DNA from: Treponema sp.
GTDB lineage: Bacteria; Spirochaetota; Spirochaetia; Treponematales; Breznakiellaceae
Direction of reading: 5' to 3'
DNA: 40,751 nucleotides
NCBI GenBank assembly: GCA_031254315.1
Contig: JAIRUQ010000100.1
Location: forward strand, 1 to 40,751
Made by a program: the position numbers and the translations under genes. The notes below the pieces were generated by a model. The model worked only from the letters and a program-made list of their open reading frames with translations, did no database searches and was not told where the DNA came from. Numbering within the stretch: position 1 is the stretch's first letter; the number at the start of each line of letters is the position of its first letter. Positions 7,759 to 14,840 of the stretch are shown here, piece by piece.

Positions 7759-8783
7759 AATTCATCTCCTTCAGATACAAGCTCTTCAAAATCTTCATGT
7801 CCAAGCTCGTCAATTTTTTGCGTTATCTGCACCGCTATTTTCTTACCGATAATACCGGGGCGGCACAGAAACTTCTTTCTGGAGCCGATGTTCAGTGAAT
7901 AGGGATCGCCAATACGGGTATTATAAAGCCTGACTACATCCCCAATCTGTAAGGAAAGAACGTCCCGGACAGGCACGTTTATCTTTCCAATTTCAGCCGT
8001 TACATTAACATCGACTGAAGCGAGCTTATCCTTTAGAACATTGAGGTTTTCAGTTGTGGCATTACGGCGTACCGAAGAATACCAGAACTGCGCCGATAAT
8101 TTGCTGATAATCGGCTCTATTGTGAGGTAAGGAATACAGAAGTTCATCATGCCTTCTACATCGCCTACCTTGGTTTCCAGTGTTACAAGAACGACCATTT
8201 CCGTTGGGGGTACTATTTGCGCAAACTGCGGATTGGTGTCAATCTGCCCAAGGCGCGGGCGCAGGTCGATAACCGTAGTCCACGCTTCGCGCATATTTCC
8301 CAGAATACGGACTATAATCCCTTCCATTACGGACTGTTCGATATCTGTCAATTCATGCTGAGATTTTGTGCCTTCGCCAGTGCCGCCGAAAAGACGGTCG
8401 ATTATTGAAAAGGTAATCGCCGGGTCAATTTCTAAAATGGCGTTTCCTTTGAGGGGATCCATGTTGATAATAGCCAAAGTGGTCGGGGTCGGTATTGAAC
8501 GGATAAATTCTTCGTAGGTAAGCTGATCTACCGAAGCGACATGGACATGAACCATACTTCTCAACTGGGCGGAAAGGCTTGTCGTGGTGAGACGGGCAAA
8601 GGTTTCATGCATGATTGAAACGGTACGTATCTGTTCTTTGGAGAATTTATCGGGGCGTTTGAAGTCATAAATTTTGATTTTCCGGCTATCCGCCGCCGGA
8701 CGAAAGTCCTCAGGCTCGGTATCTCCGGCATTAATCGCGGTTAATAACTGGTCTATCTCATCCTGGGACAGAACTTCTGTCAT
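7755..8783 (-). CDS. fliM: FliM flagellar motor switch protein
   Basis: A protein of 342 residues, the usual FliM size. It starts MTEVLSQDEIDQLLTAI, the conserved CheY-P binding peptide, then a middle domain with STTSLSAQLR-type sequence, TPTTLAIINMDPLKGNAILE and DRLFGGTG, and a C-terminal SpoA domain (VNVTAEIGKINVPVRDVLSL, QIGDVVRLYN). FliM links CheY signalling to rotor direction in the C-ring. The start ATG at 8783 follows AGGGGA. It sits 65 bases after fliL and overlaps fliY. Confidence 0.97.
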   Translation of the reverse strand: MTEVLSQDEIDQLLTAINAGDTEPEDFRPAADSRKIKIYDFKRPDKFSKEQIRTVSIMHETFARLTTTSLSAQLRSMVHVHVASVDQLTYEEFIRSIPTPTTLAIINMDPLKGNAILEIDPAITFSIIDRLFGGTGEGTKSQHELTDIEQSVMEGIIVRILGNMREAWTTVIDLRPRLGQIDTNPQFAQIVPPTEMVVLVTLETKVGDVEGMMNFCIPYLTIEPIISKLSAQFWYSSVRRNATTENLNVLKDKLASVDVNVTAEIGKINVPVRDVLSLQIGDVVRLYNTRIGDPYSLNIGSRKKFLCRPGIIGKKIAVQITQKIDELGHEDFEELVSEGDEL

Positions 8784-8848
8784 TTTTTCCCCTGCCTGAA
8801 CATATAATTCTTACAGTCTAAACCCATCTCCTACTCTTGACAAGAGTA

Positions 8849-9412
8849 TTAATAGTTTTCCATTACATCCAATTTAGTAAAGATTATTATCCGCGCTCTT
8901 GCCTTATCCAAAAAACGGGTATTCAGCATTTCGCGGATTTCAGCCTTTAGCTCCTCTTCCCTTTCAGGGGCAAGATCAACGGCAGATTTCCCGGAAAAAT
9001 AACGTCGCACAAAATCACGCAGTTCATAACGGCGTCCTATTAGTTCCGTGGACGCGATCTGATCGTTTTCATCGTAACCAATTATCATCTCCACGGTAAC
9101 AGAAGAACTGACGGGGTAATCCTTTGTCCTGACAGATATGGAGCCAATCATGTCATAAAAACTATATATCGGTCTTGTACCAACATAGGGTGAAGTAGGG
9201 TCATTAACAACGGTCTGTTGTTTGCCGCCGCCGTTCATTATGTTATAGGTAACAACCGAGACTGTAACTATAAAAATCAACGCTCCAAGACCAATACCTA
9301 CAAACTTAAGGATAGTTGGAAGAAAATTCCCCGCTCCTCCGCTTCTTTTCTTAGAAGTGGACTCGGACTCCTGAGCTTCACCGCCTTCAAAAATATCATC
9401 ACTATCAGACAT
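8849..9412 (-). CDS. fliL: FliL flagellar basal-body-associated protein
   Basis: A protein of 187 residues: an acidic Ser-rich cytoplasmic head, one membrane helix (ILKFVGIGLGALIFIVTVSV) and a periplasmic domain ending in a conserved FliL-type tail (IREMLNTRFLDKARARIIIF). FliL supports stator function at the motor. The ATG at 9412 (MSDSDDIFEG) is chosen because GGGAGG lies 7 bases upstream; an ATG seven codons earlier has no such site, and the ribosome-binding site itself lies within that extension. It is the first gene of this transcript, behind a sigma-28-like promoter. No motA or motB precedes it here. Confidence 0.88.
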   Translation of the reverse strand: MSDSDDIFEGGEAQESESTSKKRSGGAGNFLPTILKFVGIGLGALIFIVTVSVVTYNIMNGGGKQQTVVNDPTSPYVGTRPIYSFYDMIGSISVRTKDYPVSSSVTVEMIIGYDENDQIASTELIGRRYELRDFVRRYFSGKSAVDLAPEREEELKAEIREMLNTRFLDKARARIIIFTKLDVMENY

Positions 9413-9473
9413 TCCAAAACCTCCCTGCATCATAGTAAACGAATTTACATAGATTTACAGTAATTCCTTTAAA

Positions 9474-9500
9474 TCATCGGCGTTTTTCCCTCAGTTTTTA
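9474..9500 (-). promoter_or_regulatory. Candidate sigma-28 (FliA) promoter for fliL-fliM-fliY
   Basis: On the minus strand TAAAAACT (9493-9500), an 11-base spacer and GCCGATGA (9474-9481) closely match the sigma-28 pattern TAAAGTTT-N11-GCCGATAA. It lies about 60 bases before the fliL start, which suits a motility-class promoter. Confidence 0.72.
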
Positions 9501-9548
9501 AGGTTTTATATTGATATAAAAGAACAAAGGAAGAAAAGAAAAAGAAAA

Positions 9549-9768
9549 CCACGGAGGACACGGAGAACACAGAGGAAGAGGAAAAAGGGAAGAAAATTAA
9601 CCAAAATTCCGTGTTTTAGGGCTTCCGAGGGCATTTTTCAAGGAAATTTGAGATGTCCAAGGAAGAAGGAAGTAAGAATGAAATATATCGTTTCGCGGCG
9701 GAAAAGTTAGAAATTTAACCTAAATTCTCTTACACCTTCTCTTTTCTTTCTCCGTGTACTCCGTGTCA
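9549..9768. repeat. Inverted nonamer repeats bounding a 150-bp non-coding segment
   Basis: The left arm (about 9549-9583) contains CACGGAGGACACGGAG and the right arm (about 9735-9768) contains its near reverse complement, CTCCGTGTACTCCGTGT. The interval between them has no credible gene. The arms are tandem copies of a 9-bp unit of the type GGACACGGA. This could be a small non-autonomous mobile element or a repeat cluster. Together with repeat copy B it fills the 9434-9950 gap between the divergent fliL and pyk genes. Confidence 0.6.
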
Positions 9769-9771
9769 GGG

Positions 9772-9886
9772 GCGCGCTACTCGGACTAAAGTCCTCGCGC
9801 AACCATCCTCGCATTGACCTCAGTCTGCGCCACGCCGCGCTGATTTATTTATCTGTCCAGCTTAAACGCTGGACATCTTTGGGCGT
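9772..9886 (+). repeat. Structured dispersed repeat, copy B
   Basis: Begins GCGCGCTACTCGG and ends TTTGGGCGT. The first hairpin, GGACT-AA-AGTCC (9783-9794), is the same as in copy A. The second stem differs in sequence but is again perfect: GTCCAGC-TTAAAC-GCTGGAC (9855-9874). The core GCGCCACGC and CTGATTTATT is shared. It is intergenic, upstream of pyk. Confidence 0.85.
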
Positions 9887-9937
9887 GTGGTTATATTTTC
9901 TTCCATAATTGAGGTATTAAAAACGGCTAAAAGGTAG

Positions 9938-9943
9938 TATAAT
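9938..9943 (+). promoter_or_regulatory. Consensus -10 box of pyk, leaderless layout
   Basis: A perfect TATAAT ends seven bases before the pyk ATG, so transcription should begin at or one base before the start codon. The -35 region is weak (TATTAA at 17-bp spacing). No Shine-Dalgarno sequence lies at the usual distance. Confidence 0.6.
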
Positions 9944-9950
9944 AAGAACC

Positions 9951-11762
9951 ATGCAAACCAGAAAAACCAAAATAGTATGTTCCCTCGGTCCGGCGTCATG
10001 GACTGATGAGGTTGTAGAAGCGCTTGTCCTTGCAGGGATGAATGTCGCCCGTCTTAATTTTTCCCACGGGGACCATAAAACGCACCGCGAATCAATAGAG
10101 CGCGTCAGGCGTGTTTCGGAAAAGCTGGGCGTTCCCATCGCCATTTTGCTTGATACAAAAGGACCGGAAATCCGTAGCGGAATGGTAGAAAATGACGGGA
10201 AAGTAACCATTAACAAGGATGATATTGTCGAAATTACCACCGATAACTGCTTAACAAGCGCGGCGCAGGGGCAAAAACCGGGGCGCATTTCAATTTCATG
10301 GAAAGAAGCCGCGAAAAGGCTCCAAGCCGGACACCATGTTCTTATAGCGGACGGTCTTCTTGACCTTGAAGTAACCGGCGTTACAGGCGATGTGATTAAA
10401 AGCAAAGCAAATAACACCGCTGTAATCGGGAGCAAAAAAAATGTAAATCTTACCGGCATTCACGCTCAGCTTCCAATCATGGGAGAACAGGATAAAGCGG
10501 ACATCGCTTTTGGCGCGGAAATGGGCATTGATTATATCGCCGCGAGTTTTTTGAGTTTTCCGCACGAAGTTACCGAAATCAAAAAATATCTTAAAACCCT
10601 AAACTCAAACGCCAAAGTGATCGCGAAAATAGAAAGCGGCGAAGGGCTTGAAAATATAAAAGAAATAGCCCGTCTTGCGGACGGCGTAATGGTGGCACGC
10701 GGAGACCTTGGTGTCCAGCTTCCCACAGAGCAGATTCCCCTCGCGCAAAAACACATAATTAATATATGCCGAAGAGCCGGAAAGCCCGTAATTACCGCGA
10801 CTCAGATGCTTGAATCGATGATTGTTAATCCGCGTCCTACGCGCGCCGAATTGACCGATGTCGCAAACGCGATTTTTGACGGAACGGACGCAATCATGCT
10901 TTCGGGGGAGACGGCAAACGGCGCTTACCCTGTTGAAGCGGTACGCACAATGGATAAAATCGCGCGAACAGTCGAAGAGTCGCAGGATTTCCGTATTCGT
11001 ATGAAAAATTCACACGACGAATGTCTTGCCGACGCGCATCTCTCTAGAGAAAATTTAGGCAAAATGATTTCACGTTCAGGAGTTGAAACTGCATCGGCGA
11101 TAAACGCCAAAGCTATTATCGCGCCGACACTCTCCGGCAAAACAGCGCGTATGCTCAGCGTTTACAGACCTGATGAGCCTGTGCTTGCCATAACTCCCAA
11201 CAAAGATGCCGAGCGGATAATGCAATTGTACTGGGGCGTTAGCACCCATTACACACCGTTAGTTGACGAAACAGAAACGATGATCAAAAACACAATGAAA
11301 ATAGCGACAGATACAGGAATAGCCGGTATCGCGGATAAAATTGTACTTGTTGCCGGTCTTCCGCTCCGCAGTCCGTATATGGTGAACACAGTCCGCGTTC
11401 TTATTCTTGGAACAGTGCTTACACGCTCAAGCATGGGCGGTTACGCAAACCCGAACGTTACGCGCATTCAAGGCAAGTTAATTCATGCTACAACGCCAAA
11501 CGACGCGCAGGAAAAAACATCTTCGCTTAAAGGTGAAATACTTGTGTGCAAAACGCTCACCAAAGACTACATTCCGGTACTCCGCATAGTAAAGGGAGTT
11601 ATCTGCGAAGATGTTTCTGAAATCAACGATGAGGAAATTTGCGATGCAAACAAAGACATTATATGGCTTTCCAATACCGGATATGACGCGGAAAAACTTA
11701 AACCGGGATTAACCGTAACAATTGACGCAAAACAGTTATTGGTGTACGAGGGGTCGATATAA
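9951..11762 (+). CDS. pyk: Pyruvate kinase with extra C-terminal domain
   Basis: Catalyses phosphoenolpyruvate plus ADP to pyruvate plus ATP in glycolysis. The N-terminal catalytic barrel is clear: RKTKIVCSLGPASW, MNVARLNFSHGDH, LLDTKGPEIRSG, the B domain, then VMVARGDLGVQLP and the signature PVITATQMLESMI with NPRPTRAEL and DAIMLSGETANGAYP. The allosteric C domain spans roughly residues 370-480. Residues beyond about 485 form an extra tail containing GEILVCKTLTKDYIPVL, resembling the PEP-utiliser-like extension of some bacterial enzymes, though without a confident His active site. Length 603 fits that longer type. The ATG lies directly after a -10 box with no ribosome-binding site. Confidence 0.95.
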   Translation: MQTRKTKIVCSLGPASWTDEVVEALVLAGMNVARLNFSHGDHKTHRESIERVRRVSEKLGVPIAILLDTKGPEIRSGMVENDGKVTINKDDIVEITTDNCLTSAAQGQKPGRISISWKEAAKRLQAGHHVLIADGLLDLEVTGVTGDVIKSKANNTAVIGSKKNVNLTGIHAQLPIMGEQDKADIAFGAEMGIDYIAASFLSFPHEVTEIKKYLKTLNSNAKVIAKIESGEGLENIKEIARLADGVMVARGDLGVQLPTEQIPLAQKHIINICRRAGKPVITATQMLESMIVNPRPTRAELTDVANAIFDGTDAIMLSGETANGAYPVEAVRTMDKIARTVEESQDFRIRMKNSHDECLADAHLSRENLGKMISRSGVETASAINAKAIIAPTLSGKTARMLSVYRPDEPVLAITPNKDAERIMQLYWGVSTHYTPLVDETETMIKNTMKIATDTGIAGIADKIVLVAGLPLRSPYMVNTVRVLILGTVLTRSSMGGYANPNVTRIQGKLIHATTPNDAQEKTSSLKGEILVCKTLTKDYIPVLRIVKGVICEDVSEINDEEICDANKDIIWLSNTGYDAEKLKPGLTVTIDAKQLLVYEGSI

Positions 11763-11912
11763 GGACAGTTATAATAATGGTACTTTATATTTAACAATAT
11801 TTATTGATCTGAATAATAATATCCCGAATTCAAGTTGCAAGTGCAACGAAAACATGACAAGGTGTTTTGAAGCCCAAAAGCTTCATAAATTTATCGCAAA
11901 GGATAGTAATAT

Positions 11913-12377
11913 ATGAAAGAATTAAAAGTTGTAATACCTAAAGAAGAATATTCGATCTTTGAATTCAGCCGTGAAAATTTGCCTGCGATTATGGTAATGA
12001 ATAATTCCTTATCCGATTTTAAACCGAAAGATGCTTTCCCATGGCACTTATCCATAATAATACAATTTGACACACTGATTGATAACGGTATGCCTGCTCA
12101 AAGCGAAACAGATTTATCAATTCCATTTGAGGAAAATATAGATGTTCAATTAAAAGGAACTGATGAGAATAAGCCAAATGCATTATTTTTGGCTAGAAAA
12201 ACATGGAATGGGATTAGGGAACTTATATACCGGGTACATGATCCGGAAATGGCAAATAATGTTTTACAAAATATTATCGAAAATAAAACATATTCAAAAG
12301 AATTTGAATATAATATGGAACTGGATAAAAAATGGGAATTAAATAAATGGCATTTAGAACAATTAAAAATTAAATAA
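11913..12377 (+). CDS. DUF695-like protein
   Basis: A soluble protein of 154 residues with no signal peptide. The stretch KTWNGIRELIYRVHDPEMAN and the closing tryptophan-rich segment (ELDKKWELNKWHL) resemble DUF695 proteins, small proteins of unknown biochemical function. AAAGGAT lies about ten bases before the ATG. It stands alone between pyk and a convergent ORF6N gene, and is more AT-rich than pyk, which may point to later acquisition. Confidence 0.6.
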   Translation: MKELKVVIPKEEYSIFEFSRENLPAIMVMNNSLSDFKPKDAFPWHLSIIIQFDTLIDNGMPAQSETDLSIPFEENIDVQLKGTDENKPNALFLARKTWNGIRELIYRVHDPEMANNVLQNIIENKTYSKEFEYNMELDKKWELNKWHLEQLKIK

Positions 12378-12395
12378 TACATAGTGTCTATGAAT

Positions 12396-12923
12396 TTAAT
12401 TTGCAGTAAAGCCTATCGTTTTAGTTTTTGGGGGATGTACTATAAGGTTATTGAGGGAGGCTATAATTTTATTAATGATTGCCGCATTTTCCTTAAAATT
12501 ATGCTTTGTATCGTCTATGTGCAACATCAAAACTTTTTCTAAATCGTCTATTTTTTTGCGTATGGGTTTGGCAATATAGCGGCGCATATCTATGAAAGCC
12601 TTGACAACCGCTATATTTGTTTGCGTAGCGATTTTACTATTCAAAACAGAAGACAGCATTATAACGCCGTGTTCGGTAAAGGCAAAAGGAAGTTTACGCC
12701 GTCCACCCCAACTTGATGTCGCAAATTGCGACTTCAAGTTTTCATATTCATCTTTGGTTAACTGGAACATAAATTCGGACGGGAAGCGGTCTACATTACG
12801 TTTGACCGCCTGGTTCAGCACTTTAGTCTCTACCTTATAAATTCTTGCCAAATCCGAGTCCAGCATAACCTGATATCCTCGGACGTTATAAATCATTGAT
12901 TTTATGTTTTTCAACTCGTTCAT
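12396..12923 (-). CDS. ORF6N-domain DNA-binding protein (paralogue 1)
   Basis: A protein of 175 residues. Residues 8-95 match the ORF6N domain: IYNVRGYQVMLDSDLARIY, VLNQAVKRNVDRFPSEFMF, LTKDEY, and KLPFAFTEHGVIMLSSVLN. ORF6N is a phage-type DNA-binding domain related to KilA-N and phage antirepressors; its bacterial chromosomal role is largely unknown. The C-terminal half is helical and ends NNLIVHPPKTKTIGF, nearly the same tail as the paralogue at 18963-19481. The palindrome GTCGCAA-A-TTGCGAC at 12718-12732 lies inside the coding region at the variable loop (KSQFATSS). Upstream lie two large hairpins. Confidence 0.88.
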   Translation of the reverse strand: MNELKNIKSMIYNVRGYQVMLDSDLARIYKVETKVLNQAVKRNVDRFPSEFMFQLTKDEYENLKSQFATSSWGGRRKLPFAFTEHGVIMLSSVLNSKIATQTNIAVVKAFIDMRRYIAKPIRKKIDDLEKVLMLHIDDTKHNFKENAAIINKIIASLNNLIVHPPKTKTIGFTAN

Positions 12924-12932
12924 TTACATAAT

Positions 12933-12967
12933 CAACATACCCCGTCGCAGAGCAACGGGGTATGTTG
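12933..12967. other. Perfect 13-bp inverted repeat upstream of ORF6N gene 1
   Basis: CAACATACCCCGT (12933-12945), nine-base loop, ACGGGGTATGTTG (12955-12967). It starts 10 bases upstream of the ORF6N start codon, so it could be an operator, an attenuator or part of a palindromic repeat. Confidence 0.75.
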
Positions 12968-12989
12968 TTCTCATAAGGTGGTTGGACTC

Positions 12990-13037
12990 GGGTTTAATAC
13001 CTTTATAACCGCCCCAGAGGGGCGGGGTATTAAACCC
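12990..13037. repeat. Nested double-stem palindrome, 48 bp
   Basis: The outer arms GGGTTTAATACC and GGTATTAAACCC are perfect 12-bp complements. Inside them CCGCCCC-AGA-GGGGCGG makes a second perfect stem, with only a short asymmetric spacer (TTTATAA). Such a compact GC-rich nested hairpin resembles a mobile palindromic unit or a strong bidirectional terminator. It shares the 12924-13252 gap with a hairpin and a gene fragment. Confidence 0.8.
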
Positions 13038-13106
13038 TTGCCACGAATAATGGACAAAGAATATGAAAAAAGTCAAGCAATGACAAAGCAAATAACAAGA
13101 ACACGC

Positions 13107-13232
13107 CTACACAGAAAAGGCAAAAGGAAGTTTACGCCGTCCGCTCCAACTTGATGTCACAATTTGTGACTTCAAGTCTTCATTTTCAAGTCTTTGCTAA
13201 AGGTCGCAAATTGTGACCTTAAATCTGTCCAT
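13107..13232 (-). pseudogene. ORF6N gene fragment
   Basis: The minus strand at 13107-13184 reads NEDLKSQIVTSSWSGRRK then LPFAFSV and a stop, a close match to the variable-loop region of the ORF6N gene at 12396-12923. A second, frameshifted copy of the loop (DLRSQFATF) lies at about 13199-13230. Two palindromes, GTCACAA-T-TTGTGAC (13156-13170) and an imperfect one at 13203-13218, sit in the fragment. No N-terminal domain is present, so it cannot be a working gene. Confidence 0.75.
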
Positions 13233-13252
13233 TCTTTTCCAACACAACGTGT

Positions 13253-13579
13253 TTACCTCGTAACAACCCAAGAAAGAAGCGCCACTATTAAGGCAACTAC
13301 CGCAAAGGCGGCAACGTATGTCCAGAACGGCAGAGCGTCAGGGGGGCGATCTTCGCGGCGAGGCGGTTTTATTTTTTTTAATTTAGGGGCTTTGGTCGGA
13401 GCGGCGGAATAGCCGCACATTGGACAGCCGTTTTGAAACATTTTATCGGGACCGGAATAGTCACAAATAGGACAGCGAATAGAAGCAAAAATGCGTCCGC
13501 AGTAGGGACAGTTTCTTACTTCACTGCCGACTTCGTAACCGCAATTATCACAAAAAAAACGTGGTTTCTTTTTCGACAT
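13253..13579 (-). CDS. Zinc-ribbon membrane protein
   Basis: A protein of 108 residues starting MSKKKPRFFCDNCG. It has three CxxC-type knuckles (CDNCG, CPYCG, CPICD, CPMCG), which suggest two zinc ribbons, a basic linker (KLKKIKPPRREDRPP) and one C-terminal membrane helix (FWTYVAAFAVVALIVALLSW). It is therefore a tail-anchored inner-membrane protein with the zinc part in the cytoplasm. The start is set by the TAATG overlap with the preceding FmdB-like gene; a longer upstream frame would run through that gene. Function unknown. Confidence 0.75.
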   Translation of the reverse strand: MSKKKPRFFCDNCGYEVGSEVRNCPYCGRIFASIRCPICDYSGPDKMFQNGCPMCGYSAAPTKAPKLKKIKPPRREDRPPDALPFWTYVAAFAVVALIVALLSWVVTR

Positions 13580-13899
13580 TATGCTGATTTGCTTTCGGGT
13601 GAGGCTTTCGCGCCTTCGGTTGAAGCCGGGGCGGCAGGACATTTTCCGGTTTCGCTTGCGGCTGGGCATTGGGAGCATGCTTCAGACTTGGGTGCGGATT
13701 TTGTCCCTGCCTTGGATGATTTGCCCTTGTCGGTAACGTAGAAGCCTGAACCCTTAAAGATTACTCCGGTTCCGCCAAAAATGAGGCGGCGGATCTCCTT
13801 GCCACATTCGGGACAGTCTTTTAGAGGCGCATCACTCATAGACTGAAAAACTTCAAAAGTGTGCGAACAACTTTTACATTCGTATTCATAAGTAGGCAT
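13579..13899 (-). CDS. FmdB-family zinc-ribbon regulatory protein
   Basis: A protein of 106 residues beginning MPTYEYECKSCSHTFEVFQS, the classic FmdB N-terminus, with a second knuckle CPECG and the motif FKGSGFYVTD near residue 55. The low-complexity tail is rich in Ala, Ser, Lys and Pro and holds another cysteine cluster (CSQCPAASETGKCP). FmdB proteins are putative regulators; substrates are not known. The ATG at 13899 has GAAGG 5 bases upstream. A TTG four codons earlier overlaps the previous gene's stop but is less likely. It is coupled to the zinc-ribbon membrane gene by TAATG. Confidence 0.85.
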   Translation of the reverse strand: MPTYEYECKSCSHTFEVFQSMSDAPLKDCPECGKEIRRLIFGGTGVIFKGSGFYVTDKGKSSKAGTKSAPKSEACSQCPAASETGKCPAAPASTEGAKASPESKSA

Positions 13900-13907
13900 A
13901 ACTACCT

Positions 13908-14822
13908 TCAATATAGTGAAAACATTTGTAAAAGTAAAGAGATTTCCCGCGCGGAAAGAGGGGCGGTTTTTATATCGATATTTTGACCGTTTTGGACGGG
14001 CGGATTGGCAAGGAAAAGAGCGGAGGCTATAAAGTCATCACTTGAAGCAAAGCCGCCGGCAAGGTTGAGGATAGCCGCCACACCGCGAGCCTGTGTCGCG
14101 TTTTCAAACTGTAGCCTTATTACCGATTCAAACTTTTCGCCTGTTGGGGCGATGTTGAAAAAGAGCTTTTGAACAGGGAAACGAATCGGGATTCCCATTT
14201 CGTTTAGTATTCGGTAAATGGCAGGGGCGGGATTTTCAAGCCAGCAGGAAAGAGGCGCTCCGGCGCGGAATTCGTTGAAGCCTTCGGGGATTTCCATGCC
14301 GGGCGGAGGGGTTACGGGGTCGCGTGATTCATTGACTAACGAGGCGGCGACAAACGCCTGCCTTGTGTTAAGCGCCACGGAAATCCTGCCCGCGCTTGAA
14401 TACCAGAATGAACCGCTTAACTGCCCCCTTCTTTTTTCCCAGCCGCTATGGAGAGTGAACCCCATATTAGCGTTACTTGGATAATTTCCCCATGTTACAA
14501 GCTGAAAACGCCGTCCGCTCTGCGCGGGGAAAAAAGCCGCCGCTACATAGTCTGTCTTGTCCAGCATTTGCCTTATCTGCCTGTCGTTCAGCTCTTCGAT
14601 GGGCAGAAGTTCGATAATTGGGCGCACTTCCCTCACATTTCCGAAGATGTACGCTGAAGCGCCGCTGTCTAAAGGAGCGAATCCGCTTTCCATTAAAAAG
14701 GCTTGTGCGCCTGATGGGAGGGTTTGGCAGTTAGTAATGAGTAATGAGCAAAGAGCAATGAGGAGTAAACTAAAAACTGTTAAAAGTGAGGGATATTTAG
14801 TATAAATTGTTTTATTTTGCAT
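13908..14822 (-). CDS. Conserved hypothetical lipoprotein
   Basis: A protein of 304 residues with a signal peptide (VFSLLLIALCSLLITNC) ending in a spirochaete-like relaxed lipobox, ITNC, so it is probably lipid-anchored. The mature part contains IEELNDRQIRQMLDKTDYV, RRFQLVTWGNYPS and FENATQARGVAAILNLAGGF and matches no family I recognise. The hydrophobic core of the signal peptide is encoded by degenerate heptanucleotide repeats (14733-14766) like those at the start of flhB. It lies between ileS and the FmdB-like gene on the same strand, and the short gaps suggest an operon. Confidence 0.72.
   Translation of the reverse strand: MQNKTIYTKYPSLLTVFSLLLIALCSLLITNCQTLPSGAQAFLMESGFAPLDSGASAYIFGNVREVRPIIELLPIEELNDRQIRQMLDKTDYVAAAFFPAQSGRRFQLVTWGNYPSNANMGFTLHSGWEKRRGQLSGSFWYSSAGRISVALNTRQAFVAASLVNESRDPVTPPPGMEIPEGFNEFRAGAPLSCWLENPAPAIYRILNEMGIPIRFPVQKLFFNIAPTGEKFESVIRLQFENATQARGVAAILNLAGGFASSDDFIASALFLANPPVQNGQNIDIKTAPLSAREISLLLQMFSLY
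14733..14766 (-). repeat. Heptanucleotide repeat array in a signal-peptide region
   Basis: On the minus strand CTCATTG, CTCTTTG, CTCATTA, CTCATTA, CTAACTG follow one another. Read on the other strand they match the TAATGAG/CAATGAG arrays in flhB. Here they encode LIALCSLLITN, the core of the lipoprotein signal peptide. Confidence 0.7.
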
Positions 14823-14840
14823 ATATTAAACTATTTCCTT

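Noticed and set aside
13579-13678. Upstream extension of the zinc-ribbon membrane protein (MLPMPSRKRN...)
   Set aside because: It would overlap 100 bases of the FmdB-like gene; the TAATG-coupled start at 13579 is far better.
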